Source of the DNA: Peptococcaceae bacterium
GTDB taxonomy: Bacteria > Bacillota > Desulfotomaculia > Desulfotomaculales > Pelotomaculaceae
Direction: 5' to 3'
NCBI GenBank assembly: GCA_012518875.1
Contig: JAAYRI010000087.1
Coordinates: forward strand, 27,947 to 91,946
DNA: 64,000 nucleotides
Shown: positions 37,990 through 47,226 of the stretch, piece after piece
How positions within the stretch are numbered: the stretch's first letter is position 1
How the letters are laid out: the number at the start of each line of letters is the position of its first letter
The notes under the pieces: generated by a model
The model's input: only the letters and a program-made list of their open reading frames with translations
Told to the model about the DNA's origin: nothing
The model's database searches: none
Made by a program: the position numbers and the translations under genes

Positions 37990-38113
37990 TACTCGGGTAT
38001 TACACCTTATCCCCTTTCCAAATCCGGGAGGCACATTGGTTTCCCTATGCACCCTAACGACCTGGCATTCATAGCTATTATAGGCTTCCAGATTGCCAGG
38101 TTCGGAGATTTAG
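37990..38113 (-). ncRNA. Candidate Moco RNA motif (molybdenum/tungsten cofactor riboswitch) upstream of formate dehydrogenase operon
   Basis: Minus strand CTAAATCTCCGAACCTGGCA...TGCCAGGTCGTTAGGGTGCATAGGGAAACCAATGTGCCTCCCGGATTTGGAAAGGGGATAAGG; aligns in order with the moeA leader. Confidence 0.7.
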
Positions 38114-38516
38114 CACACACAAATAATACCCTTTTTCTGTCTGTACTCTAATACCCCCTCAAATATTTCCTCCTTTCTTTCTATAAATAAAAAATGCTTT
38201 GGGCTACGTCACACCATATGACATTAATTGGGGTTATAAAGCCATAAAAAAATCTAATAGGTAGCCCGCAAATTATTTATTTAAGTTCTATACAATTATT
38301 TGATTTACCTGCATAAAAAATAAATTTTCTGTGTTTTTTTGAGAAGTTTATAATATTACATACATAAATTTAAAAAACGATTTTGTATAGAGGCAGGTTC
38401 TTGGGCCTGATACTTCATCGACCAAGGCTTAAACCTTGACCACTAATAGTGTTGATGTGGTCATACCACAGTCTTGTTCCTTACTGGGACATTGTGGACA
38501 AGGTAATTTATTGTGG

Positions 38517-39281
38517 CTAGGCATCTGCCGCTTCCCTGGCCTGTTCCCGCGCCTTTCTGCGGATCATCCTACGTTCGGTAATGCGCACCACCAAAACACT
38601 AAACTCAAAAAGCAGGTACATGGGCCCACTAACTATTAGACAGGTAATAATGTCTGGGGTAGGAGTAATAACAGCAGCAATAACAACAGATACCAGGATC
38701 GCGTAGCGACGGTTTTTGGCACAGAAGGCATAGCTGATCAACCCCAGCCTGGACAGAAAGTAGCTGATTAAGGGAAGCTCAAAAACTATACCGAAAGGAA
38801 TGAGAAAGGAAATTGTAAAGGAAATATACTTGTCGATGGTCAGGACCGGGAATAGGTTCGGGCCGGCAAACTGTAGTAAGAAATTGACCCCATAACGCAG
38901 TACACCAAAAAAACCGAAAGCTACCCCGGCAATAAAGCTTAGAAAAGAAATCACTACAAACGAGGTAAAGAAAATTTTTTCATGTTTCTTTAGGGCTGGC
39001 ACAACAAATCCCCAGATTTGCCACAAAATAATGGGTAGCGATGCCAGGAAGCCGGTGAAGAACGATAATTTTAGTTTTACAAATATGGGCTCGGTAACGC
39101 CCAGAAAGCTTACCGTTTGATCAAGTCTGGTCAGTGGTTCCATGAGGATCTCTAGAATCTGGTCAATAAAAAAATAGGCAGCAATGGCTAGCACTATTAT
39201 GGAAATTGCAGAAACAACAAAAACCCGGCGCAGTTCCTCCAGGTGTGCCATTACGGGCATTTCTTCTGTTTTTTTAGCCAT
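38517..39281 (-). CDS. tatC: Twin-arginine translocase subunit TatC
   Basis: PVMAHLEELRRVFVVSAISIIVLAIAAYF; FVVPALKKHEK; GIVFELPLISYFLSRLGLIS. Confidence 0.95.
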   Translation of the reverse strand: MAKKTEEMPVMAHLEELRRVFVVSAISIIVLAIAAYFFIDQILEILMEPLTRLDQTVSFLGVTEPIFVKLKLSFFTGFLASLPIILWQIWGFVVPALKKHEKIFFTSFVVISFLSFIAGVAFGFFGVLRYGVNFLLQFAGPNLFPVLTIDKYISFTISFLIPFGIVFELPLISYFLSRLGLISYAFCAKNRRYAILVSVVIAAVITPTPDIITCLIVSGPMYLLFEFSVLVVRITERRMIRRKAREQAREAADA

Positions 39282-39551
39282 TTCACACCTCCCGTAAGCA
39301 ATGAAAAATAATTATTGCAACCTTGGACTGGTAATACAAGAAATCGATTTTTGCTGCTACTTCTGTTATTTGTATTGCTTTATGCGGTCTGCCCACGCCA
39401 ATAAACAATTAAAATCTGGATGGGATTCCATAATCAACCCGGTTGCCCAGATTTACGGCATTAGAAACACATATCCATTATTACCTTTAAAGAATTAACT
39501 TACGACACCTTTGCTTAATATTCCTGCCCATCTGTTATTTATCTCATACAA

Positions 39552-40346
39552 TTAATCAACCTGTTGATTGAAATAACCCTCCCGCATGGCCAGGATGTCC
39601 AACTGTACCGTATTAATGTCTTCCCAGAAAGGCATTAACTCTTTACCGCCCATTTTGGCTCCATCTACAGTTTTAATGTAGCCCAGGCATTTGTCACAAT
39701 AATAAACCCTATATTTCCCCATTCCTTCCACTGTGAAAAATTGTGATTCCTTACTTGCACAATGTGGGCAACCCAGACGATAAAAACGCCATTTCGTTTC
39801 ACAGAGGCCACAATATAGGTAACGCTTGCCACTTTCCTTTTCCAGCAGTGCCAAAACTGGTTTGGCGCCACAGACAGGACAACTCCCTCTCATCCATGTT
39901 TCGGAATCAAAAATGGCCTTTACATTGTTGGCATACTGTCGCAAATATGGCCTGGTAGTGTGGTTCAATAAAAAACCAAAGGTTTCTGGGGACAGGTCTA
40001 TTTTTAAATGTGAAAGCAAATTTTCTCCCGGGATAAATGCTCTGGCGGCAAATTCCTCTCGATCAGATGGTGCAACAGGTAAGGCAGACTCTATCTGCTT
40101 TACTTCCTCAGCTAGTTCAGGCAGGTGTTCCTTGATTACACCGGCCACCTGTTTCATGGTAGTAAAAAAGTCTTCAGTTTTAACCTGGGGTGGACATATA
40201 GCAGCTAACGGCAGCGTCCTCTCTTGCCCTTGTTTCAAAGCCGCCTCATCAGGCATGTTGAAAGTTACGGCGTCGTCCTTTACTGTAATCTGCAGAAATT
40301 TCTGATGATAGTCCCCCAGAATATCCTGTAGTGACGGAGTTTGCAT
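39552..40346 (-). CDS. fdhE: Formate dehydrogenase accessory protein FdhE
   Basis: RGSCPVCGAKPVLALL...RYLYCGLCETKWRFYRLGCPHC...YCDKCLGYIKTVD multiple CxxC motifs. Confidence 0.92.
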   Translation of the reverse strand: MQTPSLQDILGDYHQKFLQITVKDDAVTFNMPDEAALKQGQERTLPLAAICPPQVKTEDFFTTMKQVAGVIKEHLPELAEEVKQIESALPVAPSDREEFAARAFIPGENLLSHLKIDLSPETFGFLLNHTTRPYLRQYANNVKAIFDSETWMRGSCPVCGAKPVLALLEKESGKRYLYCGLCETKWRFYRLGCPHCASKESQFFTVEGMGKYRVYYCDKCLGYIKTVDGAKMGGKELMPFWEDINTVQLDILAMREGYFNQQVD

Positions 40347-40598
40347 TGTAAAATTTCGCCTACTTTCTTTTTTATATTATATTAGCCTAGCATTATGTGC
40401 GATCCTCTATTCTAGAGTGAGCATAACAAGTAGGACATATGGATGTCAATTAAATTATTTTCCACTCCGGCAGCAAAATCAGCTCTAAGGTCAAGGACAT
40501 TTTATTTTTATGGCGAAGTCTATTGTTAAATTAAGGGGCGCCTTTAAACATGTAGTGTTAATGGGGCACAAATACTATGGATCCCGGGGGAAACAGCA

Positions 40599-41381
40599 TT
40601 GGACATATCAAGGTTAACAGTCAAGGAAATTAGAGAATTAGCAGTAGGGCCAAAAGGAGCAGGCCCCAAGTTCCGGCAAGCCCTGGCGGAGGATAAAAGA
40701 ATAGGGGTCCTTGAAATATACAGAAAGCTGTTGCGTACTGAGACGGCCATGATCTATGAGGCCAGGCGTCTGACAAAAATGTTTACATATGAAAAAGACC
40801 TGAAAAGAAAGGGGAGCTATCCCATTGCGGGTGTGGATGAAGCGGGAAGGGGCCCCCTGGCCGGGCCAGTGGTAGCTGCCGCCGTTATTCTGCCCGAGGT
40901 TGAAGCCCCAATTGGCCTTGATGACTCGAAAAAACTCACAGCCCCCAGAAGGGAGGCATTAGCCAACCAAATCAAAAAAACCGCACGGGCATGGTCCATT
41001 GGCATTTCATCGGTAGAGGAAATTTTTGCTGACAATATCCACCAGGCCAGCTTAAAAGCCATGCTCAGGGCTGTCTTGGGACTCACCCTAAAACCTGCCC
41101 ATGTACTAGTTGATGGTTTCAAAATTAAACACCTGGCCTGTCCCCAGACACCCATTATCGGCGGGGATGCTCTATGCGCTTCCATAGCCGCAGCCTCAAT
41201 CCTGGCTAAGGTAACCAGAGACAGCATAATGGATTCCTTCCATAAGATTTACCCACAATACGGCTTTGACAGCCATAAAGGCTACTGTACACCGGAACAC
41301 CTGGAGGCCCTTTCCACATACGGTCCATGTCCCATTCACAGAACAGGCTACAAACCTGTGGAGGGACGCCTGCGGCTGTGA
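40599..41381 (+). CDS. rnhB: Ribonuclease HII
   Basis: YPIAGVDEAGRGPLAGPVVAAAVILP; DSKKLTAPRRE; HVLVDGFKI; SHKGYCTPEHLEAL. Confidence 0.96.
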   Translation: MDISRLTVKEIRELAVGPKGAGPKFRQALAEDKRIGVLEIYRKLLRTETAMIYEARRLTKMFTYEKDLKRKGSYPIAGVDEAGRGPLAGPVVAAAVILPEVEAPIGLDDSKKLTAPRREALANQIKKTARAWSIGISSVEEIFADNIHQASLKAMLRAVLGLTLKPAHVLVDGFKIKHLACPQTPIIGGDALCASIAAASILAKVTRDSIMDSFHKIYPQYGFDSHKGYCTPEHLEALSTYGPCPIHRTGYKPVEGRLRL

Positions 41382-41408
41382 TCCGATCTGCTTCCCCAGC
41401 ATATATAT

Positions 41409-41434
41409 TAATCCCCCTTCGGGGGATTGTGTTT
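41409..41434 (+). terminator. Intrinsic terminator of rnhB
   Basis: AATCCCCCTTCGGGGGATTGTGTTTT. Confidence 0.85.
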
Positions 41435-41494
41435 TGCATATTTAGGAAATATAATCAAAATGCTATGTATTATTATAGCAATAAAAACTAACTG

Positions 41495-41615
41495 CTAAAT
41501 GCTCTCCGAGCTGGTTAACCTATATCTACACCAGGACATGGTTACCGGACGCTAGGGTACCCTGGGAAACCGGGTTGCCTTCCATTGTGAAAAGGGGAGT
41601 TGGACCCTGGGATTG
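41495..41615 (+). ncRNA. Candidate Moco RNA motif (molybdenum cofactor riboswitch) upstream of moeA
   Basis: CTAAATGCTCTCCGAGCTGGTTAACC...ACCAGGACATGGTTACCGGACGCTAGGGTACCCTGGGAAACCGGGTTGCCTTCCATTGTGAAAAGGGGAGTTGG; gene context moeA; shares ordered blocks with the fdh leader. Confidence 0.75.
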
Positions 41616-41617
41616 TC

Positions 41618-41660
41618 GACCGGGCCAGCTTTGCTGTGCAATGCTAGTCCGGTGTTGTGT
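41618..41660 (+). terminator. Terminator hairpin between Moco-type aptamer and moeA (candidate expression platform)
   Basis: GACCGGGCCAGC...GCTAGTCCGGTGTTGTGTTTTTT. Confidence 0.7.
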
Positions 41661-41729
41661 TTTTTGGATTAAAATTTCCTAGAAGCCAGACACTATAGAA
41701 TAAATATTGATAAACGGGGATTTTTTACA

Positions 41730-42986
41730 ATGGGTGATGACTTGATTACATCTTTTGAAAATGCAAAAAAAAACATATTAAACTCCGTAAAGCCACTTGG
41801 ATCTGAATTTATTCCCATTACAGCCGCCTATAATCGTGTTCTCTATGAGGATATTGTTTCAGAAGTCATGGTCCCCCCCGCAGATGATTCTGCCAGGGAT
41901 GGTTATGCAATAATAGCGGCAGATACCCGGGGAGCAACAAAAAGCAACCCCACCAGGCTAGAGGTTGTCGGAGAAATAAGGGCCGGTGAATCCGCCGTAG
42001 ACAAAAAGGTAACACCGGGAACTGCAATCAGAATAATGACGGGTGCGCCAATACCACAAAACACAAATTCGGTAGTCCAGTTTGAGGATACTGATGAAAA
42101 AAATGGTCATGTAGACATTTTTGTTGAAGTCAAGCCCGGCCAAAATTACAGAAGGGCAGGAGAGACAATTAGAAAAGGAGATACTGTCCTGCTGCGGGGC
42201 AAACGCCTGAACTCAGCAGACATTGGCATCCTGGCCTCACTCAATTACAGTTTGGTGAAGGTGTATAAACAGCCGGTTGTAGCCATCATTTCCACCGGCG
42301 ATGAACTGGCTGATCTGGGCGCAGATATTAAAAGTGGCCACATTAGGAACGCCAACGCCTATACCATATATACCGAAGTCAAAAAATGTAACGCCATTCC
42401 TGAATATATGGGCATAGCTAAAGATACTCTAACGGATGTAAAGAAAATCTTTTTGAAAGCCTTGAAGGCTAATGTTGTGATCTCAACAGGCGGTGTATCA
42501 AAGGGAAGGTACGATTTTGTTAAGGATATTTATGCTGCCCTGGGTATCAAAATCCAATTTGAAAAGGTAAATATTAGACCCGGCAAACCATTTACCTTTG
42601 GCAAGAAAGGAGACAAACTGTTTTTTGGTTTACCTGGAAACACCGTCCCTACTTTAACATCTTTTATCCAATTCGTCAGGCCGGCACTCCTCAGCCTGAT
42701 GGGGGCAAAACAATTGGAAAAACCCGTTGTAAACGCCACCCTGGAAGAGGATATAAGTAATAACTCCGACAGTGTTAATCTTGTCAGAGGCTATTTTACA
42801 ATAAAAAACAATGAATTCTATGTCACATCCACAGGTGGGCAAAAACCATCCATGCTGCGCTCCATGAGCAGTGCTAATTGCCTGATCATTGTTCCGGGCG
42901 AAATTGTCAAGTTAAGGGCAGGTGAAAAGGTGCCAATCCAATTAATTGATCATGAAGAGATATTAGGAGCTTTTAAAACATTTTAG
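41730..42986 (+). CDS. moeA: Molybdopterin molybdenumtransferase MoeA
   Basis: PPADDSARDGYAIIAADT; RIMTGAPIPQNTNSVVQFEDT; STGDELADLG; GGVSKGRYDFV; FGLPGNTVPTL. Confidence 0.95.
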   Translation: MGDDLITSFENAKKNILNSVKPLGSEFIPITAAYNRVLYEDIVSEVMVPPADDSARDGYAIIAADTRGATKSNPTRLEVVGEIRAGESAVDKKVTPGTAIRIMTGAPIPQNTNSVVQFEDTDEKNGHVDIFVEVKPGQNYRRAGETIRKGDTVLLRGKRLNSADIGILASLNYSLVKVYKQPVVAIISTGDELADLGADIKSGHIRNANAYTIYTEVKKCNAIPEYMGIAKDTLTDVKKIFLKALKANVVISTGGVSKGRYDFVKDIYAALGIKIQFEKVNIRPGKPFTFGKKGDKLFFGLPGNTVPTLTSFIQFVRPALLSLMGAKQLEKPVVNATLEEDISNNSDSVNLVRGYFTIKNNEFYVTSTGGQKPSMLRSMSSANCLIIVPGEIVKLRAGEKVPIQLIDHEEILGAFKTF

Positions 42987-42998
42987 GGTATATGTCTG

Positions 42999-43244
42999 CT
43001 AGTTGGGTTTTTTCTGTGTCCCATTTGCAATTTGATTAACCTCTTTGTTAATCACTTCTTTAACTTCCTTAACTTCCTTTGTAACCTCTTCAAAATCTGC
43101 AAAACTTGCCGCCGAAGCGCGCCTGAATTCATTCATTGTTCTGCCCAGCGCCTTCCCCATTTCAGGTAATTTGCTGGGTCCAAATATAACCAGTGCGATC
43201 ACCAGAATTAATACTAGTTCTCCCATCCCCAGGTTGGGAAACAT
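42999..43244 (-). CDS. tatA: Twin-arginine translocase subunit TatA/TatE
   Basis: [43 protein letters not shown]. Confidence 0.95.
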   Translation of the reverse strand: MFPNLGMGELVLILVIALVIFGPSKLPEMGKALGRTMNEFRRASAASFADFEEVTKEVKEVKEVINKEVNQIANGTQKKPN

Positions 43245-43365
43245 CTTACCACCCCCCGTAGAAATAATGATACCCTAATTCTATACCGGAGATAACAAAA
43301 TCACAATATAATATTATTTATAATCTTATCATTCGGTACCTTAATAAATATTCCTGCCGGAACCC

Positions 43366-44229
43366 TCAAACCTGATGATCTTCGGGTGCCTCCATTGTAA
43401 AACGGCCCAGTCTGCCACTCCGGAATTCCTTTAAAAAAACCTGGGCCACCTTTGTGGCATCCACCTTGCCGCCAGCCAAAAGCAATCCTCTCGTTTTCCC
43501 TATCACCTGAAGCATTTCCGCCTCTTCCACTGGAAATTCCTCCGTTATTTTGTAGCGCTGCCGCAAGGCATGGGGATAGTTTTGCATGATCCATCCTAAT
43601 AAATGGCAAGCCACATCATAAGGATCATAAATATCCCCCTTAATCGCACCTGTTGCTGCCAACCTAAAAGAAACTGTTGCGTCCGCAAACTTGGGCCAGA
43701 GCACGCCAGGTGTATCCATTAGATCCAGGCCTCCGGCCGCCCTAATCCACTGGCGTCCCCTGGTAATGCCCGGTTTATCTTCAGTTCTGGCAACATTGCG
43801 GCCGGCAAGTTTATTAATAAAATATGATTTCCCTACATTCGGTATCCCCACCACCATGCAGCGGGCCGGTCTGGGACGCCGGCCTGAAAGGGCCAGCGCG
43901 GACATTCTTTTGGCGATAAGTTTTTGTACCATGCCCGGCACCCGTCTAATTCCCTTACCATTCAAAGAATCAGCTGCCAGAGCGGGGAACCCAGTCTTTT
44001 TTAAAAAAAAACCTTCCCAGTCAGAGGTTAAAGCCGGGTCGGCCAAATCTGATTTATTTAGAATGATAAGCCGTGGTTTTCCTTTGGCCATACTGCTAAT
44101 ATCCGGGTTTCGGCTACTGGCTGGTATTCTTGCATCTAAAATCTCTATTACAATGTCCACCAGCCCCAGATCCCTTTTTATTTGTTGCCTGGTTTTAGCC
44201 ATATGTCCCGGAAACCATTGAATACCCAT
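43366..44229 (-). CDS. rbgA: Ribosome biogenesis GTPase YlqF/RbgA
   Basis: MGIQWFPGHMAKTRQQIKRDLGLVDIVIEILDARIP; circularly permuted GTPase motifs NKSDL then GIPNVGKS. Confidence 0.95.
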   Translation of the reverse strand: MGIQWFPGHMAKTRQQIKRDLGLVDIVIEILDARIPASSRNPDISSMAKGKPRLIILNKSDLADPALTSDWEGFFLKKTGFPALAADSLNGKGIRRVPGMVQKLIAKRMSALALSGRRPRPARCMVVGIPNVGKSYFINKLAGRNVARTEDKPGITRGRQWIRAAGGLDLMDTPGVLWPKFADATVSFRLAATGAIKGDIYDPYDVACHLLGWIMQNYPHALRQRYKITEEFPVEEAEMLQVIGKTRGLLLAGGKVDATKVAQVFLKEFRSGRLGRFTMEAPEDHQV

Positions 44230-44268
44230 AACCCACCTCCAAAACTGGTTAACATTAGCGTTGTTTAT

Positions 44269-44808
44269 CTACCTGGCCACTCCAATACGATCCGGCGGCC
44301 AGTAAATTAACACCTCCTTCCCCACTATCAAATTCCTGGGAACGTAGCCCCAATCCCTACTGTCACTGCTGTTATTGCGGTTATCCCCAAGCATAAAATA
44401 GCTTTCCTCCGGTACCGTCACCGGTCCATAATCCTCAAACATTAATCCCTGTGGCAGGTAATCCTCAGGCACCTGCTGGCCGTTAATATATAGTTGGCTG
44501 TCCCTAATTGCTACTGTCTCCCCACCAACAGCAATCAATCTCTTAACAAAATACCTGCTGGTGTCTTTAGGGTATTTAAAAACCACAATATCCCCTCGCT
44601 TCGGTTCATCCAGCCTATAAGACAATTTGCTGGCAAAAATATAATCCTGCACCTGCAGTGTGGGCTCCATTGAACCAGAAGGAATACGGAAGTTTTGCAT
44701 TATGAAGGTATGTATAATAAAAGCCAAAACTGCAGCAACCAAAAGTGATTGCAGGACTTCCTTAAAAAATGAAGGGTTTTTCTTGGCGGGGGCACCATTC
44801 TGATCCAA
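44269..44808 (-). CDS. lepB: Signal peptidase I
   Basis: FRIPSGSMEPTLQVQDYIF; KRGDIVVFKYP; FVKRLIAVGGE; GDNRNNSSDSRDWG. Confidence 0.96.
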   Translation of the reverse strand: MDQNGAPAKKNPSFFKEVLQSLLVAAVLAFIIHTFIMQNFRIPSGSMEPTLQVQDYIFASKLSYRLDEPKRGDIVVFKYPKDTSRYFVKRLIAVGGETVAIRDSQLYINGQQVPEDYLPQGLMFEDYGPVTVPEESYFMLGDNRNNSSDSRDWGYVPRNLIVGKEVLIYWPPDRIGVAR

Positions 44809-44905
44809 ACCTATTACCTCCTGGAATTAACTGCTTGATCTACTACTGTTAATAGCCCAATACGGCTCAAGGATAGGCTACCCTTTTATTTCGGGCTAAA
44901 AGCAA

Positions 44906-44932
44906 GAGGGGACTGTATTAGCCAGTCCCTTC
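44906..44932 (-). terminator. Hairpin downstream of rplS
   Basis: GGGACTG-tattagc-CAGTCCC; minus strand followed by CTCTTGCTTTT. Confidence 0.45.
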
Positions 44933-44936
44933 GAGT

Positions 44937-45278
44937 TTACCGTTTATCCTGAATACGAGCAGCTTTGCCCCGCAACCCGCGCAGGTAATACAGCTTGGCC
45001 CGGCGCACCCGGCCTCTTCTTATTACCTCAATACGATCAATTTTTGGGGTATGCAGGGGGAATGTTCTTTCCACGCCTATCCCATAAGAAACCCTTCTAA
45101 CGGTAAAGGTTTCACCCAGGCCGCCACCACGTCGTCTTATAACCACACCCTCAAAAACCTGAATTCTTTCCCGGGTGCCTTCTATAACCTTCACGTGCAC
45201 TCTTACTGTATCTCCGGGGTTAAACCTGACTATATTCCCCTTGATTTGCTCCTCTTCAAGCGAATGGATGAGGTTCAC
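44937..45278 (-). CDS. rplS: 50S ribosomal protein L19
   Basis: [80 protein letters not shown] start with SD GGAGGT preferred over longer ORF. Confidence 0.97.
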   Translation of the reverse strand: MNLIHSLEEEQIKGNIVRFNPGDTVRVHVKVIEGTRERIQVFEGVVIRRRGGGLGETFTVRRVSYGIGVERTFPLHTPKIDRIEVIRRGRVRRAKLYYLRGLRGKAARIQDKR

Positions 45279-45423
45279 CTTAAGAATACCTCCTTCCCTT
45301 AGAATACATTTAATGTTATTATTGCAAATACAAAACAAACATATTTTACACCAGTGGTAATTATAGCACAAACAGTTTTAAGCATCAACAAATATCCACA
45401 AAGCTAAAACCTACATTGGCAAC

Positions 45424-46185
45424 CTAACCGAGGTCAAGACCCTGCAGATCACCTTTCAGTTTTTTCAATATGGCCTTGTCTTCTTCAGTCATTTCCAATT
45501 GGGTCAGCATTTCCGGTCGTCGTTCTAACGTCCTAATTAGGGATTGTCTCCTGCGCCATTTCCTAATCTCTTCATGGTGGCCGCTTAAAAGGATATCGGG
45601 TACAGCCTGACCCCGAAATTCCCTGGGCCTGGTGTACTGTGGGTATTCTAATAAACTATTATTAAAGGATTCTTCCTGTACAGACGCATGATCCCCCAGC
45701 ACCCCCGGAATGAGCCGCGTAACTGCGTCAATCACTACCATTGCCGGCAGCTCGCCACCGGTAAGGATATAGTCACCAATTGATATTTCATCGGTTACTA
45801 GCTCTTCCCGCACTCTTTCATCAACACCCTCATAATGGCCGCAAATAAAGATCAGATTTTCCTCACCAGCCAAATTAAGGGCTGTCGCCTGGTTGAAGGG
45901 CCTGCCCTGGGGACACATCAGGACTATCCGAGTGGTGGCGCCCGGATGCTCTCTAAGAACATTTTCTACTGCTTTAAAAATAGCCTCCGGCGACATGACC
46001 ATACCCGCACCGCCTCCATAAGGAGTATCATCTACTGTGCGGTGTTTGTTGGTTGAAAAATCTCGGATATCGATCAGGTTAACAGCAATTAAGCCTTTGT
46101 CCTGGGCTCTCTTCAGGATGCTGGTGGAGAACGGCCCGGCAAACATCTCCGGGAAAAGGGTGAGGATATCAATTCTCATCATCAA
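45424..46185 (-). CDS. trmD: tRNA (guanine37-N1)-methyltransferase
   Basis: [69 protein letters not shown]. Confidence 0.97.
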   Translation of the reverse strand: MMMRIDILTLFPEMFAGPFSTSILKRAQDKGLIAVNLIDIRDFSTNKHRTVDDTPYGGGAGMVMSPEAIFKAVENVLREHPGATTRIVLMCPQGRPFNQATALNLAGEENLIFICGHYEGVDERVREELVTDEISIGDYILTGGELPAMVVIDAVTRLIPGVLGDHASVQEESFNNSLLEYPQYTRPREFRGQAVPDILLSGHHEEIRKWRRRQSLIRTLERRPEMLTQLEMTEEDKAILKKLKGDLQGLDLG

Positions 46186-46687
46186 CTAGCCCGTCCGGTA
46201 GTTCAACAAACATTGTCCGGCCGGGCAAATCAATCTCCTTTACCACCTGTTTGAGGGCTGGGATGAGCAGTTGTCGAGAACCTTTTTCTACAATATACAC
46301 ATCATTTGCTCCAGTTTGCAGAATATCTGTAATTTCCCCCAAAGACCCTCTAGTTTTATCCTTTACGGTAAGCCCAATGATATCAAAAATATAGTAGGTG
46401 TCTTCAGGTAGAGGAAGCAGATTGGCCCGGGTAATTTCCAGTAGTGCCCCTTTAATTTCTACCGCCCCATTCATATCCACTATTTCTTTAAATTTAACAA
46501 TAAGGTACCTTTTGTGGGGAACAGCACTTTCCACTGTCATCAGCTTCCTAGATTCTTTCAGGGACACATGCATTTGGCTATTGACTGCAAATCTTTCCGG
46601 ATGCTCTGTTAGCGGTAGGACCCGGACAGCACCAGTTCTCCCCTGGGTGTTTAAAACCTTGCCCACAGTTATATATTCTTCAGTCAT
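46169..46687 (-). CDS. rimM: Ribosome maturation factor RimM
   Basis: [43 protein letters not shown]; between khpA and trmD. Confidence 0.94.
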   Translation of the reverse strand: MTEEYITVGKVLNTQGRTGAVRVLPLTEHPERFAVNSQMHVSLKESRKLMTVESAVPHKRYLIVKFKEIVDMNGAVEIKGALLEITRANLLPLPEDTYYIFDIIGLTVKDKTRGSLGEITDILQTGANDVYIVEKGSRQLLIPALKQVVKEIDLPGRTMFVELPDGLVDDEN

Positions 46688-46690
46688 GAT

Positions 46691-46918
46691 CTAGATTATT
46701 TCCACTATCACTTTTTTCTTTTGACGCGCCGCAGCCACCTTGACCACTGCCCTGATCGCCTTTGCAATACGTCCCTGTTTGCCTATAACTTTACCCATAT
46801 CTCCTCGGGCTACCTGCAGTTCTATTAGAACCGATCTGTCTTTTTCGATCATATTAACCACTACTTCTTCAGGTTGGTCAACGAGAGCCTTGGCCAAAGT
46901 TTCCACCAATTCTTTCAT
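46691..46918 (-). CDS. khpA: KH-domain RNA-binding protein KhpA (YlqC)
   Basis: MKELVETLAKALVDQPEEVVV...DMGKVIGKQGRIAKAIRAVVKVAAARQKKKV. Confidence 0.94.
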   Translation of the reverse strand: MKELVETLAKALVDQPEEVVVNMIEKDRSVLIELQVARGDMGKVIGKQGRIAKAIRAVVKVAAARQKKKVIVEII

Positions 46919-46932
46919 TAATAATAGCCTCC

Positions 46933-47202
46933 CTATTCACTGACCTCTCCTGCTGTCTTTTTCAATATCCCAGCCTTATTAAATAAGGCCTTGGCAGTTT
47001 CTGAAAGTCTGGCACCCTTGCTAATCCAATCAAGTGCCCTTTCTTCATTAATATTGATCACCACCGGATTTTTCAGGGGATCATAAAACCCAATTTCCTC
47101 AATAAATCTACCATCCCTTGGGGAACGTGAATCAGCAACAACTACACGATAGAAAGGTGCTTTTTTTGCGCCCATTCTTTTCAAGCGGATTTTTACAGCC
47201 AT
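46933..47202 (-). CDS. rpsP: 30S ribosomal protein S16
   Basis: [43 protein letters not shown]. Confidence 0.97.
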   Translation of the reverse strand: MAVKIRLKRMGAKKAPFYRVVVADSRSPRDGRFIEEIGFYDPLKNPVVININEERALDWISKGARLSETAKALFNKAGILKKTAGEVSE

Positions 47203-47226
47203 ATGTCTTCACCTCCTTTTATTGTT

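Noticed and set aside
38400-38510. Sequence GACCAAGGCTTAAACCTTGACCACTAATAG, considered as an rRNA 3' end or tRNA fragment
   Set aside because: Only short chance resemblance to 23S rRNA ends; no flanking rRNA and no cloverleaf. It contains small inverted repeats, possibly tatC termination.
39826-40305. 159-aa plus-strand ORF opposite fdhE
   Set aside because: Shadow ORF; the minus strand encodes FdhE with its CxxC motifs.
43691-44221. 176-aa plus-strand ORF opposite rbgA
   Set aside because: Shadow ORF of a well-recognised GTPase gene.
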